Source: Mycobacteroides chelonae (GTDB lineage Bacteria; Actinomycetota; Actinomycetes; Mycobacteriales; Mycobacteriaceae). Taken from it: 64,000 nt of DNA. Location: contig NZ_CP050145.1 in the NCBI RefSeq assembly GCF_016767715.1, positions 1,054,001 through 1,118,000 on the forward strand, read 5' to 3'. Made by a program: the position numbers and the translations under genes. Positions 7,754 through 16,733 of this stretch are shown here, in pieces. Each line of letters begins with the position of its first letter. The first letter of the stretch is position 1. The notes under the pieces are model-generated. The model was not told the DNA's origin, did no database searches, and saw nothing but the letters and a program-made list of their open reading frames with translations.

Positions 7754-9340
7754 ATGCGTGAATCGAAAACGCGGGCAATGTCGCGTGTCCTGACGACGGT
7801 GATCGCCGCCCTCGTCTTCTCGATCGTCACCGCGGTCGTGGCCTGGGCGGCCGATCCGATGACCATTACCTTTGTGCGACACGGCGAGTCCGAAGGCAAT
7901 GCGTCGGGGAAGATCGACACCTCGGTCCCCGGGCCCCACCTCACGGCGACGGGCCAACAGCAGGCCAAGGATGTCGCCGACAAGCTCGGCGGTGGCTTCG
8001 ACGGCATTTACGCGTCGGACATGATCCGCACCCAGGAGACGGCCAAGCCCATGGAGGACAAGCTGGGGCAGAAGGCCACCGTGCTGGGTGGGCTGCGCGA
8101 GATCGGTGCGGGCATCTTCGAAGGGCAATCGGAGAAGGAAGGCATCGGCCGGATCGGATACATCACCGCGCCCCTGCTGTGGACGTTGGGCGCCCGTTTC
8201 GTGCCCGTGCCCGGAGGTGAGGACGGCAACGCGTTTGATGCTCGTGTCGATGACTCGGTGAAGACGATCTATGAGAACGGCGACCGCAATGCCGTGGTCT
8301 ACTCGCACGGGGCCACCATCATGTTCTGGGTCATGATGAACGTGGACAATCCGGATCCCACCCTGCTGCTCTCCGACCCGCTCAGTAACACCTCGGTGGT
8401 GAAGGTGGAGGGCACACCGGAGGGCGGCTGGACGCTCAAGGAGTGGAATGGCAAGCCCGTCAACCAGAACCCGTCATTGCCGACCAAGCTGTTTGTAGAT
8501 TTCCGCAACTTCTTCGTACAGCCGCAAACCACGGCGTATCGCATTCAGCAGGCGATCGCGACCGGCGACATCTCCAAGGTGGCCGACGAGGTCGCCAAGG
8601 GAGTGGTAGACGTCATCAAGTCCACGGTGCACTTCCCGGTGGCGGTGGCGCGCGACGTCGTCAACGAGGTGCGCGGCGCATGGCCGAAGGTGCTGGACCA
8701 ATCCGTCAAGCCGGAGTCCACAGTGGCCGAAAGTAAGGTGACGGAGAGTAAGTCGACTGCTGCGCGCGAATCCAACGCCAACACCGAGCCCCACGAGTCG
8801 AAGCTCTCCGACGCGAAGGTCATCGAGGCGAAGACGACTGCCACGGTGGTCGAGGTGGCAATGGAGAAGCCGGCCGGATTGGCCAAGCCGGCCACCAAGA
8901 CCGATGAATCGGCTGCGCCGGAAGTAAAGTCGCCCGAAGTAAAGGCGCCAGAGGCGAATGTGCCGGAAGTAAAGAGTCCTGCCGTTCAGGCTCCGGCGGA
9001 CAAACGGCTGGCGAAGGTCATTGCGCTGCCCAGCAAGCCGGTCAAGGCGAACGGTGCAACGGATTTGAGCGGCGGCAACAAGTCCGAGCCGGGTAAAACC
9101 CCGCGCGGCGTGCCGAGCGTCAAGGAACACCTTCCGGCCGCGCTTCAGAAGGCCTCTGACGCGGTTCAGAAGATCACGGGCACGCCGTCCAAACCCGAAC
9201 CCGCCGTGACCACCGGTAACAAGAGTGAACCGGCAGGCGGGGAGCCGAAGGCGGCCAAACCGGCGACCTCCGGCCCGTCGAAGAGCGGCGGGACCGAGGG
9301 ATCGGGAGCTGGCGGCTCATCCCACAAGGACGCTGCCTAA
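7754..9340 (+). CDS. Exported histidine phosphatase with long low-complexity tail
   Basis: 528 residues. A basic N-region and hydrophobic segment (VLTTVIAALVFSIVTAVVAWA) form a signal peptide ending at AWA-A. The phosphoglycerate-mutase/histidine phosphatase core follows, with the catalytic TFVRHGESEGN and the second His in VVYSHGATIM. After about residue 290 the protein changes to Lys/Glu/Ala/Pro-rich repeats (VAESKVTESK, PEVKSPEVKAPE) and a Gly/Ser-rich end. The ATG at 7754 has GGGG about eight bases upstream; an in-frame ATG at 7730 overlaps the CRP-type site and is less likely. Probably a cell-envelope phosphatase with a wall-spanning tail; the substrate is unknown. Confidence 0.85.
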   Translation: MRESKTRAMSRVLTTVIAALVFSIVTAVVAWAADPMTITFVRHGESEGNASGKIDTSVPGPHLTATGQQQAKDVADKLGGGFDGIYASDMIRTQETAKPMEDKLGQKATVLGGLREIGAGIFEGQSEKEGIGRIGYITAPLLWTLGARFVPVPGGEDGNAFDARVDDSVKTIYENGDRNAVVYSHGATIMFWVMMNVDNPDPTLLLSDPLSNTSVVKVEGTPEGGWTLKEWNGKPVNQNPSLPTKLFVDFRNFFVQPQTTAYRIQQAIATGDISKVADEVAKGVVDVIKSTVHFPVAVARDVVNEVRGAWPKVLDQSVKPESTVAESKVTESKSTAARESNANTEPHESKLSDAKVIEAKTTATVVEVAMEKPAGLAKPATKTDESAAPEVKSPEVKAPEANVPEVKSPAVQAPADKRLAKVIALPSKPVKANGATDLSGGNKSEPGKTPRGVPSVKEHLPAALQKASDAVQKITGTPSKPEPAVTTGNKSEPAGGEPKAAKPATSGPSKSGGTEGSGAGGSSHKDAA

Positions 9341-9347
9341 CGAGCTG

Positions 9348-9382
9348 TCCTCGGCTCCATCGGTCACCGATGGAGCCGAGGA
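9348..9382. terminator. Bidirectional hairpin terminator
   Basis: TCCTCGGCTCCATCGGT at 9348-9364 is mirrored exactly by 9366-9382, a 17-base-arm hairpin eight bases after the phosphatase stop. The convergent gene ends inside it. There is no T-tract, as is common in mycobacteria. Confidence 0.7.
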
Positions 9383-10416
9383 TGCGCCCTGCCCGCGATG
9401 AGTGGAAGGTCAAGGTATGACTTGAGTCCCGGCTCGGCCCTGCATACGTATGGCACGGAGTTGACGCAGTGCGCGGCTGTCGCGACCACGCCCTCGTTGG
9501 CGACGAGCCCGGCCTCAACGCTGTGGGGATGAAAGCCGGTGATCGTGCACGATGAGGAGGGAGTGCCATGCACTTCAACCTCGTAGCGCGGGCCCGTCGG
9601 GCCGAATGACCAGGCGGGTTCCAAGTGTTCTTCGCCCATCAGCCAGTTCACGGCGATTCGTGCGACCGCCTCGTCCCCTACGAATGCCTCCCACGAGAAT
9701 TGCTGACCGGCAACGCATCCGGGTTTGATGATGCCGATCGGAGAATCGATGTCTGCGGTGGCGACGGCGACCTTGAGGCTAGGTCGGATCTCCACCTCTG
9801 CGAAACCCATGCCATCGAGGATCATTCGCAGGGACTGTTTGAACCCGCCGCCCAACAGTTTGGGCATGGGGCCGCTGATAGCTTCTTCGGGGGTGCCGCC
9901 GAACTTCATGATGTGCCGGATGACGTCGGGAGCGCCATAGGTGCGGATGTCTGAGTACTCCTCAGCACGCACGTAAGTTACGGCCGATGTCATGGACGAG
10001 AAGATCAACGGATAAAGATCGGTGATGCCGCCGGGGTCAATTCCCGTGCCGTGCAGCGTTACTCCGGCCTGGCGCGCGGTGGCATCCAGGTCGACGCCAG
10101 AACTGTCTGGGTAGAACCAACCGACCGGGGTAACCACATTCTTTCCTGAGGCGAGCAATGCCGAAACCTCGGACGGATTGGGAAGCAGCGGGCTGTAGAT
10201 CACGCAGTCGGCGTCCAGGGCGAGGATGTCTTCCAGACTGTTGGTTGTTGTGACGCCGAGGGGTGCCTGCCCGATGAGCTCTCCGATATCGACGCCGGTC
10301 TTTTGCGGGGAGTGTACCCAGCACCCCACCAGCTGTAGCTCCGGATGGGCGCGCACCGCGCGGATTGCGGCCTTGCCCACTTCGCCCGTCGCCCACTGGA
10401 CCACTCGATAGACCAT
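9364..10416 (-). CDS. NAD(P)H-dependent dehydrogenase, dihydrodipicolinate reductase-like
   Basis: 350 residues. The N-terminus YRVVQWATGEVGKAAIRAV is a nucleotide-binding motif of the dihydrodipicolinate reductase/diaminopentanoate dehydrogenase fold, with GTGIDPGGITDLYP in the middle as in the mycobacterial subfamily. Members reduce or oxidatively deaminate small substrates; this one is not characterised. The ATG at 10416 has GAGGAGG eight bases upstream. It is divergent from an F420-dependent enzyme, and an exact KstR2-type palindrome lies between them, hinting at a role in steroid or lipid breakdown. The stop codon falls within the terminator shared with the convergent phosphatase gene. 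Confidence 0.8.
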   Translation of the reverse strand: MVYRVVQWATGEVGKAAIRAVRAHPELQLVGCWVHSPQKTGVDIGELIGQAPLGVTTTNSLEDILALDADCVIYSPLLPNPSEVSALLASGKNVVTPVGWFYPDSSGVDLDATARQAGVTLHGTGIDPGGITDLYPLIFSSMTSAVTYVRAEEYSDIRTYGAPDVIRHIMKFGGTPEEAISGPMPKLLGGGFKQSLRMILDGMGFAEVEIRPSLKVAVATADIDSPIGIIKPGCVAGQQFSWEAFVGDEAVARIAVNWLMGEEHLEPAWSFGPTGPRYEVEVHGTPSSSCTITGFHPHSVEAGLVANEGVVATAAHCVNSVPYVCRAEPGLKSYLDLPLIAGRAHPRLHR

Positions 10417-10462
10417 GTTATTGCCTCCTCGCAACCGGTAGCCTCAGACCTGCATAACACCA

Positions 10463-10476
10463 AACAAGTGCTTGGT
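10463..10476. promoter_or_regulatory. KstR2-type palindrome between divergent genes
   Basis: AACAAGTGCTTGGT fits AnCAAGnnCTTGnT, the published KstR2 consensus for cholesterol ring-degradation genes, at every fixed position. It sits 47 bases upstream of the dehydrogenase start and 27 bases upstream of the F420 enzyme start, so it could control both. Other TetR-type repressors recognise related sequences. Confidence 0.6.
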
Positions 10477-10502
10477 CCAGATCTTGAGAGGTGGGAATCT
10501 CG

Positions 10503-11351
10503 GTGATTAGACATGGATTTCGGTTTGGTACGAATCTGATCTCCCATGGCGATCCTGTTCAGATCCGAGAGCAGGTGCGTCAGGCCGAGGATTGCGGGGT
10601 GGACGTTGTCGTGGTTCCCGATCACCTTGGTGTGGGTGCGCCCTTCCCGGTGATGCTTGCCGCCGCGAGTGCCTCGACGAGCATCCGGGTCGGAAGCTTC
10701 GTACTGACTACCGGTTTCTATTCGCCGCGTCTACTTGCGCGCGACATTGCCACGATTGACCGGCTCACCGGCGGCCGCGTCGAGATCGGATTGGGAGCCG
10801 GTTATGTCGAGCAGGAGTACGAGGCGGCAGGAGTGCCGTTCCTGAGTCCCGCCGGACGCGTGCAGCAGCTCGCCGATGCTCTCGGTGCGCTGCGGGGGTT
10901 GCTTTCGAGCCCGCAGCACTGGCCGCGGCCCGTCCAGGTTCCCATACCGATCATGATCGCGGGCAAGGGGGACAAGATCCTGAAACTTGCGGCTCAGCAA
11001 GCCGATATCGTTGCCATCTCCGATGCGAAGACGAACGCCGATCTCGCCGAACGTGCCGCGTACGTGCTGGCCGCGGCCGGTCACCGCACTGACACGCCGG
11101 AACTGAATTTGGGGATATTCGATGTCGCGATTGACCGCGCACCGGATCTGGGGCTGATGCGTGTCTACCGGCCGCATGATTCCGATGAACAGCTACTCGC
11201 CTCTCCTACGCTGTTGCACGGGTCCAAAGGGGCGCTCATCGAGCGGATCATCGCGCTTCGCGAAGAACTTGGCATTTCCTATCTTACGTACATGGGAGTA
11301 GATCCACGCGGGCTCAAGGATTTTCACGTGCTGATTGCCGCCCTCAGATAG
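10503..11351 (+). CDS. LLM class F420-dependent oxidoreductase (TIGR03621-like)
   Basis: 282 residues of the luciferase-like TIM-barrel fold. Seen are FRFGTNL at the start, LTGGRVEIGLGAGYVEQEYEAAG, the F420-binding region typical of mycobacterial enzymes, and PIMIAGKGDKILKLAAQQAD. Such enzymes use reduced or oxidised F420 for hydride transfer; the substrate is unknown. I place the start at GTG 10503, which has GAGAGG at good spacing; the frame opens at GTG 10491, but that would put the purine stretch directly against the start codon. Divergent from the DHDPR-like gene with a shared KstR2-type palindrome. Confidence 0.85.
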   Translation: MIRHGFRFGTNLISHGDPVQIREQVRQAEDCGVDVVVVPDHLGVGAPFPVMLAAASASTSIRVGSFVLTTGFYSPRLLARDIATIDRLTGGRVEIGLGAGYVEQEYEAAGVPFLSPAGRVQQLADALGALRGLLSSPQHWPRPVQVPIPIMIAGKGDKILKLAAQQADIVAISDAKTNADLAERAAYVLAAAGHRTDTPELNLGIFDVAIDRAPDLGLMRVYRPHDSDEQLLASPTLLHGSKGALIERIIALREELGISYLTYMGVDPRGLKDFHVLIAALR

Positions 11352-11399
11352 TGACTTTCGCATCTAGTTCTGGTCGCCGCGGTCGGCGATCATGCAGTC

Positions 11400-11834
11400 A
11401 TGACGCCCGACTCGCAACCCGTGACCCTGCTGGAAAAGTACGAAAGCTGGACGCTGCTGTCCAGCGCCAAGCTAGGAAGATTGGTCGTGGTGATCGATGG
11501 AAGACCCGAGATCTTCCCGATCAATTTTGTGACCCAACGTGGCACCGTGCTGTTCCGGACAGCCGAGGGCACCAAGCTTTTCGGTGCCGTCGTGAGCGAT
11601 GAGGTGCTGTTCGAGGCGGACGATCACAACGACATCGGTGGCTGGAGTGTCGTGGTGCGTGGTGCGGCACAAGTGCTGAACTCGTCGGCCGACATCGACG
11701 AGGCCGACCAGGGTGGCCTCTACCCGTGGATACCCACCGTGAAGCTGCATTACGTGCGCATCATCCCGGCGCAGATCACCGGCCGCCGCTTTGTTTTCGG
11801 ACACGAGCCGGACGGCGGCCACGTTCCGGGCTAG
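11400..11834 (+). CDS. Pyridoxamine 5'-phosphate oxidase-like flavin-binding protein
   Basis: 144 residues forming the split-barrel fold: [26 protein letters not shown] is the typical first hairpin, followed by [12 protein letters not shown] and a C-terminal [13 protein letters not shown] strand. Mycobacterial members bind FMN, F420 or heme and act in redox or detoxification chemistry. The ATG at 11400 has only a weak ribosome site. It overlaps the end of the convergent ctaD gene by four bases. Family certain, cofactor and substrate unknown. Confidence 0.85.
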   Translation: MTPDSQPVTLLEKYESWTLLSSAKLGRLVVVIDGRPEIFPINFVTQRGTVLFRTAEGTKLFGAVVSDEVLFEADDHNDIGGWSVVVRGAAQVLNSSADIDEADQGGLYPWIPTVKLHYVRIIPAQITGRRFVFGHEPDGGHVPG

Positions 11835-13510
11835 TGCCCGACGTGCGCCTCGGCGCGCATGCGCTCGGACATGTGCGGGTAGTGCAGCTCGAATGCCGGT
11901 CGCTCCGAACGGATTCGGGGTAGCTCGGTGAAGTTGTGCCGCGGCGGCGGGCAGCTGGTGGCCCACTCCAGGGAGTTGCCGAAACCCCACGGGTCGTCGA
12001 CCGTGACAACCTCGCCGTACCGGTAGCTCTTGAACACATTCCACACGAACGGAAGCATCGACGAACCGAGAATGAACGCGCCGATCGTCGACACGACGTT
12101 CAGCCCCGTGAAGCCATCGGTGGGCAGGTAGTCGGCATACCGGCGCGGCATACCCTCATTGCCCAGCCAGTGCTGCACCAGGAACGTGGCATGAAAGCCT
12201 ATGAACGTCAGCCAGAAATGGAACTTGCCGAGGCGCTCGTCGAGCAGACGGCCTGTCATCTTCGGGAACCAGAAGTAGACGCCCGCGAAGCTGGCGAACA
12301 CGATGGTGCCGAACAACGTGTAGTGGAAGTGGGCCACCACGAAGTACGAGTCGGTGACGTGGAAATCGATGGGGGGAGCGGCCAGCAGCACGCCGGTCAG
12401 GCCACCGAAGAGGAAGGTGACCAGAAAACCGATCGAGAACAGCATGGGCGTTTCGAAGGTCAGCTGGCCCTTCCACATGGTGCCGATCCAGTTGAAGAAC
12501 TTGATACCCGTGGGAACGGCGATCAGGAACGTCATGAAGGAGAAGAACGGCAGCAGCACGGCGCCGGTGGCATACATGTGGTGCGCCCACACCGCGATGG
12601 ACAAGGCCCCGATGCCCAGGGTTGCAAAGACCAGCGTGGTGTAACCGAAGATCGGTTTGCGGCTGAACACCGGGAAGATCTCCGACACCACACCGAAGAA
12701 CGGCAGGGCCAACACATATACCTCGGGGTGTCCGAAGAACCAGAACAGGTGCTGCCACAGCAGGACACCGCCGTTGGCGGGATCGAAGATGTGCGCGCCG
12801 AGGTGCCGGTCGGCCGCGAGCCCGATAGCGGCCGCCGCCAGCAGCGGAAACACCAGCAGGACCAAGACGCTGACCACCAGGATGTTCCAGGTGAAGATCG
12901 GCATCCGGAACATCACCATGCCGGGGCAACGCATACAGACGATGGTGGTGATCATGTTGACCGCACCCAGGATGGTGCCCAGACCGCCGACGGCAACGCC
13001 CAGGATCCACAGGTCCGCACCGGCACCCGGCGAGTGAATGGCATCCGAGAGCGGGGTGTAGGCGGTCCAGCCGAAGTCTGCGGCGCCGCCGGGGGTAATG
13101 AAGCCGGCCATCGCGATGAGAGCACCGAACAAGAAGAGCCAGAACGATAATGCGTTCAGTCGGGGAAAGGCCACGTCGGGGGCGCCGATCTGTAATGGCA
13201 GCACCACGTTGGCGAAGCCGAACACGATGGGCGTTGCGTAGAACAGCAGCATGGCGGTGCCGTGCATGGTGAAGAGCTGGTTGTATTGCTCGTTGGACAG
13301 GAATGCGAGCCCCGGCGTGGTGAGTTCGGCGCGGATCAGCAGCGCCATCAGACCGCCCACCATGAAGAAGGCGAAACACGTGACGAGGTACATGATTCCG
13401 ATCAGCTTGTGATCGGTGGTGGTAACAAGTCTGTAGATAAGAGAGCCTTTGGGCCCTAGTCGAGGGGGAAAGGGGCGACTTGCCGTCAGTTCGAGAGATG
13501 ATGTAGCCAC
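11831..13510 (-). CDS. ctaD: Cytochrome c oxidase subunit I (aa3-type)
   Basis: 559 residues with twelve hydrophobic segments. Catalytic subunit of the aa3 terminal oxidase, reducing oxygen to water and pumping protons. The heme ligand His of MHGTAML, the CuB/Tyr crosslink region [14 protein letters not shown] near residue 260, the paired His in [10 protein letters not shown] and the heme ligands in [10 protein letters not shown] are all present. The start is GTG 13510, with GGAGG seven bases upstream. No other cytochrome oxidase gene is next to it, as with M. tuberculosis ctaD. Some mycobacteria carry two ctaD copies; which one this is cannot be told here. Confidence 0.95.
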   Translation of the reverse strand: MATSSLELTASRPFPPRLGPKGSLIYRLVTTTDHKLIGIMYLVTCFAFFMVGGLMALLIRAELTTPGLAFLSNEQYNQLFTMHGTAMLLFYATPIVFGFANVVLPLQIGAPDVAFPRLNALSFWLFLFGALIAMAGFITPGGAADFGWTAYTPLSDAIHSPGAGADLWILGVAVGGLGTILGAVNMITTIVCMRCPGMVMFRMPIFTWNILVVSVLVLLVFPLLAAAAIGLAADRHLGAHIFDPANGGVLLWQHLFWFFGHPEVYVLALPFFGVVSEIFPVFSRKPIFGYTTLVFATLGIGALSIAVWAHHMYATGAVLLPFFSFMTFLIAVPTGIKFFNWIGTMWKGQLTFETPMLFSIGFLVTFLFGGLTGVLLAAPPIDFHVTDSYFVVAHFHYTLFGTIVFASFAGVYFWFPKMTGRLLDERLGKFHFWLTFIGFHATFLVQHWLGNEGMPRRYADYLPTDGFTGLNVVSTIGAFILGSSMLPFVWNVFKSYRYGEVVTVDDPWGFGNSLEWATSCPPPRHNFTELPRIRSERPAFELHYPHMSERMRAEAHVGH

Positions 13511-13585
13511 AGGAAACCTCCATACAAGACAGTCCGATTCGCCTGTGTACGTGAGGCATTTCCTGTGGACATCATGCCATAGTCG

Positions 13586-14455
13586 CTACACGTCGCGCGC
13601 CCGCTGCAGATCGGCTATCGAGGACCAGTCCAGGTCGGCCTGCCCGTTGGCCAGCGCCTCATCGAGAATCGTTCGCAGTACCTCGCCGAAGGGCAGTCGC
13701 AAGCCGGTATCTGCCGCGACGTCGAGAGCCAGCCCGACATCCTTGCGTCCCAGAGTGGTTGTGAAACCAGCGGGTTGGTAGGTGGAGGTGGCGATGAGCT
13801 TGCCGTAGCTGCTGTACGCCGGACCCTGGAACAGGGTGCTGGTCAGCAAGTCGATCAGCAGTTCGGAGTCCACGCCGGATCGTTCGGCCATGCTGACGGC
13901 CTCGCTCAGCGACTGAATGGCCGATGCGATCAGGAAGTTTCCGATGATCTTGACGACATTGGCCTGTCGAGGCACATCGCCTAATCGCCAGGTGCGCGCC
14001 CCGATGACGTCGAGGAATGGTTGTGCTCTGTCGATTTGGTCGGAGGCGCCCGCCGACAACACCTGCAGTTGCCCGGCCTGCGCCACAGGGACCCGGCCGA
14101 ACACCGGCGCGGCAACGTACCCCACGCCGTGCTCGGCATGCAGTGCCGTGGCCCGGTCGGCCAGCTGCGTGCTGACGGTCGCAAGGTTGACATGCAAAGC
14201 TCCCGATGCTGCTCCGAGAATCTCTGGTGTCAAAAGGGTTTCGGTTACGGCGTGGTCGTCGGCCAGCACGGAGAACACCACTGCGGAGCCGAAGGCCTGT
14301 GCGGGGGAACGGAGTGGGCGAGCGCCCGCAGCCGACAGTTCGTCGACGGGGCCGGGAGACCTGTTCCACACGGAGACTTCATGTCCGGCCTGAAGAAGAT
14401 TGTGTGCCATGGCCTTTCCCATGGCTCCGAGTCCGACGACGGCAATTGTGCTCAC
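13586..14455 (-). CDS. NAD(P)-dependent 3-hydroxyacid dehydrogenase (HIBADH family)
   Basis: 289 residues. The N-terminal Rossmann motif is VVGLGAMGKAMAHNLLQAGHEV with WNRSP following; the substrate-binding APVFGR and the catalytic Lys in NVVKIIGNFLIA are present. The family oxidises 3-hydroxyisobutyrate, tartronate semialdehyde and similar acids; the exact substrate is not evident. The GTG start at 14455 overlaps the stop of the upstream VOC gene (GTGA), so the two are translationally coupled. The promoter is shared with that gene and faces the CGNR regulator. Confidence 0.88.
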   Translation of the reverse strand: MSTIAVVGLGAMGKAMAHNLLQAGHEVSVWNRSPGPVDELSAAGARPLRSPAQAFGSAVVFSVLADDHAVTETLLTPEILGAASGALHVNLATVSTQLADRATALHAEHGVGYVAAPVFGRVPVAQAGQLQVLSAGASDQIDRAQPFLDVIGARTWRLGDVPRQANVVKIIGNFLIASAIQSLSEAVSMAERSGVDSELLIDLLTSTLFQGPAYSSYGKLIATSTYQPAGFTTTLGRKDVGLALDVAADTGLRLPFGEVLRTILDEALANGQADLDWSSIADLQRARDV

Positions 14456-14946
14456 GGGTGCGCTCCTTTTTCAGTAGGCCAGTTGGTGAAGATCTCGGTG
14501 TAGTCGTGGCTCATCAGTTCGATGACGGTCCCCCATGGATCGGTGAGGTAGGACATGGTCCATGGTCGGCCGGCCACGACGGCGCGTGGCGGGGTGATGA
14601 CCCGTCCACCGGCCGCGGCAACGGCGTGTGTCTGTTTCTCCACGTCGAGAACCGTGAGGCATAGATGCCAGGTGCCGCGCCGGGTGTATTCGACGGGTAC
14701 GTCAGGCCGTGGATCCGTGACGGGATCGATGAATTCAAAGAGTTCGATCCCCACCCCGTTTCTTGTCTGTAGACCGGCCATGCGCGCCTGGCTGAATCGA
14801 CTGTCCAGCCCGGGTGGGAGCTCGCCGGCCGGTCCGGGTTCGAGTGTGTGCGGACCCATGACGCATTCGAATCCGAACACGTCGCGATACCAGTCGATTC
14901 CCGCAGCGATATCGGGAACGGTAATCCCGACGTGATTGACGGACAT
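14452..14946 (-). CDS. VOC (glyoxalase-like) metalloprotein
   Basis: 164 residues with two beta-alpha-beta-beta-beta modules. NHVGITVPDIAAGIDWYRDVFGFE supplies the first metal His, WHLCLTVLDVE the second, and DPWGTVIELMSHD the Glu. The family covers glyoxalase I, ring-cleaving dioxygenases and isomerases. The ATG at 14946 has GGAGAG upstream. First gene of a two-gene operon with the HIBADH-family dehydrogenase, which suggests one small catabolic step pair. Two copies of a repeated operator-like sequence lie between it and the divergent CGNR gene. Confidence 0.85.
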   Translation of the reverse strand: MSVNHVGITVPDIAAGIDWYRDVFGFECVMGPHTLEPGPAGELPPGLDSRFSQARMAGLQTRNGVGIELFEFIDPVTDPRPDVPVEYTRRGTWHLCLTVLDVEKQTHAVAAAGGRVITPPRAVVAGRPWTMSYLTDPWGTVIELMSHDYTEIFTNWPTEKGAHP

Positions 14947-14958
14947 CTCTCCTCCAAT

Positions 14959-15024
14959 GAACCGGTTTAGGCGGTTCTACCGTAGGGCATCATCGATGCC
15001 TTGTCGAACCGGTTAGTGTGGTTC
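14959..15024. promoter_or_regulatory. Duplicated GAACCGGTT-N5-GGTTC sites between divergent genes
   Basis: GAACCGGTT-N5-GGTTC occurs at 14959-14977 and again in the same orientation at 15006-15024, 47 bases apart. The second copy ends two bases before the CGNR start codon and the first lies 12 bases upstream of the VOC start. Position suggests operators for the adjacent CGNR protein. Confidence 0.55.
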
Positions 15025-15026
15025 AC

Positions 15027-15578
15027 ATGGCAGAGGATCCTCGCGTGGTGTTTCGGCTGGACAACGCGGTGCTGGCCTTCCGTTTCACCGCGACGGTTTT
15101 CGACCGCGCCGGGGCGGCAAGCGAGCGGCTCACCAACCCGGGGCGGCTGGGGCTGTGGTTGCAGGCCAACGGATTGAGTTTCTCGGACGAGCCGTTGACC
15201 GGCGCGGAGCTGGCAGCCGCGACGGAGCTTCGCGAGACCATCCACCGTGCGGGTGCGCAGGTCGCTGGCGGCGGCAGGATCGCACCGGCGGCGGCCCGGA
15301 CGCTGAACGCCTTCTCCCGAAACGGAAAGGCGTACCGGCTGTTCGAGAACGGCGAGGCAATCTGGCAGGGCGAGTGTGTCGCGGACGCCCTGTCGATCAT
15401 TGCCGCCGATGCCATTGAGACACTGGGTGGGCCCGATCGCGATCGGGTGAAGTCATGCTCGGATGAGCAGTGCCATGGCCTCTACGTCGACACCAGCCGC
15501 GCCAACAACCGGCGCTGGTGCAACATGAACACCTGCGGGAACCGCGCCAAAAAGGCTGCCATGAGCCGCCGGGGTTAG
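15027..15578 (+). CDS. CGNR zinc-finger (ABATE domain) regulator
   Basis: 183 residues. The N-terminal alpha-helical ABATE-type region is followed by a C-terminal zinc finger: Cys in [14 protein letters not shown], then [15 protein letters not shown], giving the CGNR motif. CGNR proteins are thought to be transcription regulators. The ATG at 15027 is used (MAEDPRVVF); it follows an operator-like repeat by two bases, so the transcript may be leaderless. Divergent from the VOC/HIBADH operon, which is its likely target. Its stop overlaps the convergent CobW gene by four bases. Confidence 0.85.
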   Translation: MAEDPRVVFRLDNAVLAFRFTATVFDRAGAASERLTNPGRLGLWLQANGLSFSDEPLTGAELAAATELRETIHRAGAQVAGGGRIAPAAARTLNAFSRNGKAYRLFENGEAIWQGECVADALSIIAADAIETLGGPDRDRVKSCSDEQCHGLYVDTSRANNRRWCNMNTCGNRAKKAAMSRRG

Positions 15579-16711
15579 TGGGCGTGCATGACACCCCAGG
15601 TCGGCAGAGGATCGGGGAAGCTGTGCCACGTCTCGGGGCCGCTCGCGAGCTCATCATCGGTGAGCAGCGCGGATTCCAGGAGATGCTGCACACGCGGCCG
15701 GTCCAGCCGCACGCCGATGAAGACAATCTCCTGCCCCGGTGCGACCTCGGTGTTGCGCCAGAACTGAGCGGGTTCGATCGTCAGGTTCGGTCCCGCCTGC
15801 GACCAGATCGCCGCGATGTCGGGGCGGCTGGCGATCCAGCAGAATCCCTTGCTGCGCAACAATCCTTGCAGCGCTTCCAGTGCCGCGTTGAGGCGTTGGG
15901 GATGAAACGGCCGGTCCGATCGGAAGGTCATGCTGCTGATGCCGTATTCCTCGGTTTCGGGCGTGTGCCCGTCGGCGATTTCCTCGTCCCAGCCCGGTGC
16001 CTGGGCGGCCAGCTCGGGGTCGAACAATCCCGTCTGTAGTACGAGATCGAGGTCGACGGAGCCGCCAGTGGAGCGCACGATCGTTGCGGTGGGATTGAGG
16101 CGGCGCAACAGTGTCTCCACCATTCCGAGGGTCCGTTCGTTCACCAGGTCCACCTTGTTGAGGATCAGAACGTCGGCGAACTCCACCTGATCGGTGAGCA
16201 GGTCGGCGATGGACCGGGCGTCCCCGTCGGCGGCGGCCATATCGCGGTCGGCCAGGGCCTCGCCGCGGGCCAGCTCGGGCAGGAAGGTGGAAGCATCGAC
16301 GACCGTCACCATGGTGTCGAGCTTGGCCACCTGCCCGAGGCTCGTTCCGTCCTCGAATTCCCAGGTGAACGAGGCAGCCACCGGCATGGGTTCGGAGATG
16401 CCGGTCGATTCGATGACGAGTTGGTCGAATCGGTTCTGTCGGGCCAGGTTTCCGACGGCTTCGATCAGATCCTCACGCAGGGTGCAGCAGATGCAGCCGT
16501 TGGTGAGTTCGACGAGCCGCTCCTCGGTGCGGTCCAGGTGTCCGGTGCCCGCAACGAGGGCGGCGTCGATGTTCACCTCGCTCATATCGTTGACGATCAC
16601 CGCGACGCGGCGTCCCTCGGTGTTGGCAAGGATGTGGTTGAGCAGGGTGGTTTTTCCGGCTCCGAGAAATCCGGAGAGCACGGTTACGGGTAAGAGCGGG
16701 GCTGTGGTCAC
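15575..16711 (-). CDS. CobW/COG0523-type GTPase, probable zinc metallochaperone
   Basis: 378 residues. The G1 loop is [15 protein letters not shown], the CXCC metal motif is [12 protein letters not shown], Walker B-like ESTGISEP and the guanine-specificity motif LNKVD follow, and the C-terminal CobW domain ends in a His-bearing tail (GVMHAH). COG0523 members under Zur control deliver zinc to client enzymes during starvation. The GTG start at 16711 lies two bases from a Zur/Fur-type dyad, which makes the zinc role likely. M. tuberculosis has a comparable gene (Rv0106). The DapA-like gene upstream on the same strand ends inside the same short gap, but the dyad suggests a separate promoter. Confidence 0.88.
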   Translation of the reverse strand: MTTAPLLPVTVLSGFLGAGKTTLLNHILANTEGRRVAVIVNDMSEVNIDAALVAGTGHLDRTEERLVELTNGCICCTLREDLIEAVGNLARQNRFDQLVIESTGISEPMPVAASFTWEFEDGTSLGQVAKLDTMVTVVDASTFLPELARGEALADRDMAAADGDARSIADLLTDQVEFADVLILNKVDLVNERTLGMVETLLRRLNPTATIVRSTGGSVDLDLVLQTGLFDPELAAQAPGWDEEIADGHTPETEEYGISSMTFRSDRPFHPQRLNAALEALQGLLRSKGFCWIASRPDIAAIWSQAGPNLTIEPAQFWRNTEVAPGQEIVFIGVRLDRPRVQHLLESALLTDDELASGPETWHSFPDPLPTWGVMHAH

Positions 16712-16712
16712 A

Positions 16713-16733
16713 TGATAATGATAACCATTATCA
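16713..16733. promoter_or_regulatory. Zur/Fur-type operator upstream of the CobW gene
   Basis: TGATAATG-N5-CATTATCA is a perfect dyad in very AT-rich sequence, within two bases of the CobW start codon. It resembles Zur boxes of actinobacteria; Fur-type boxes are similar, and the CobW context favours Zur. Confidence 0.7.

Noticed and set aside
11936..13150. 404-codon open frame on the plus strand opposite ctaD
   Set aside because: It mirrors a strongly conserved oxidase gene, is rich in Arg/Gln/His, and has no ribosome site or domain; high GC keeps antisense frames open.
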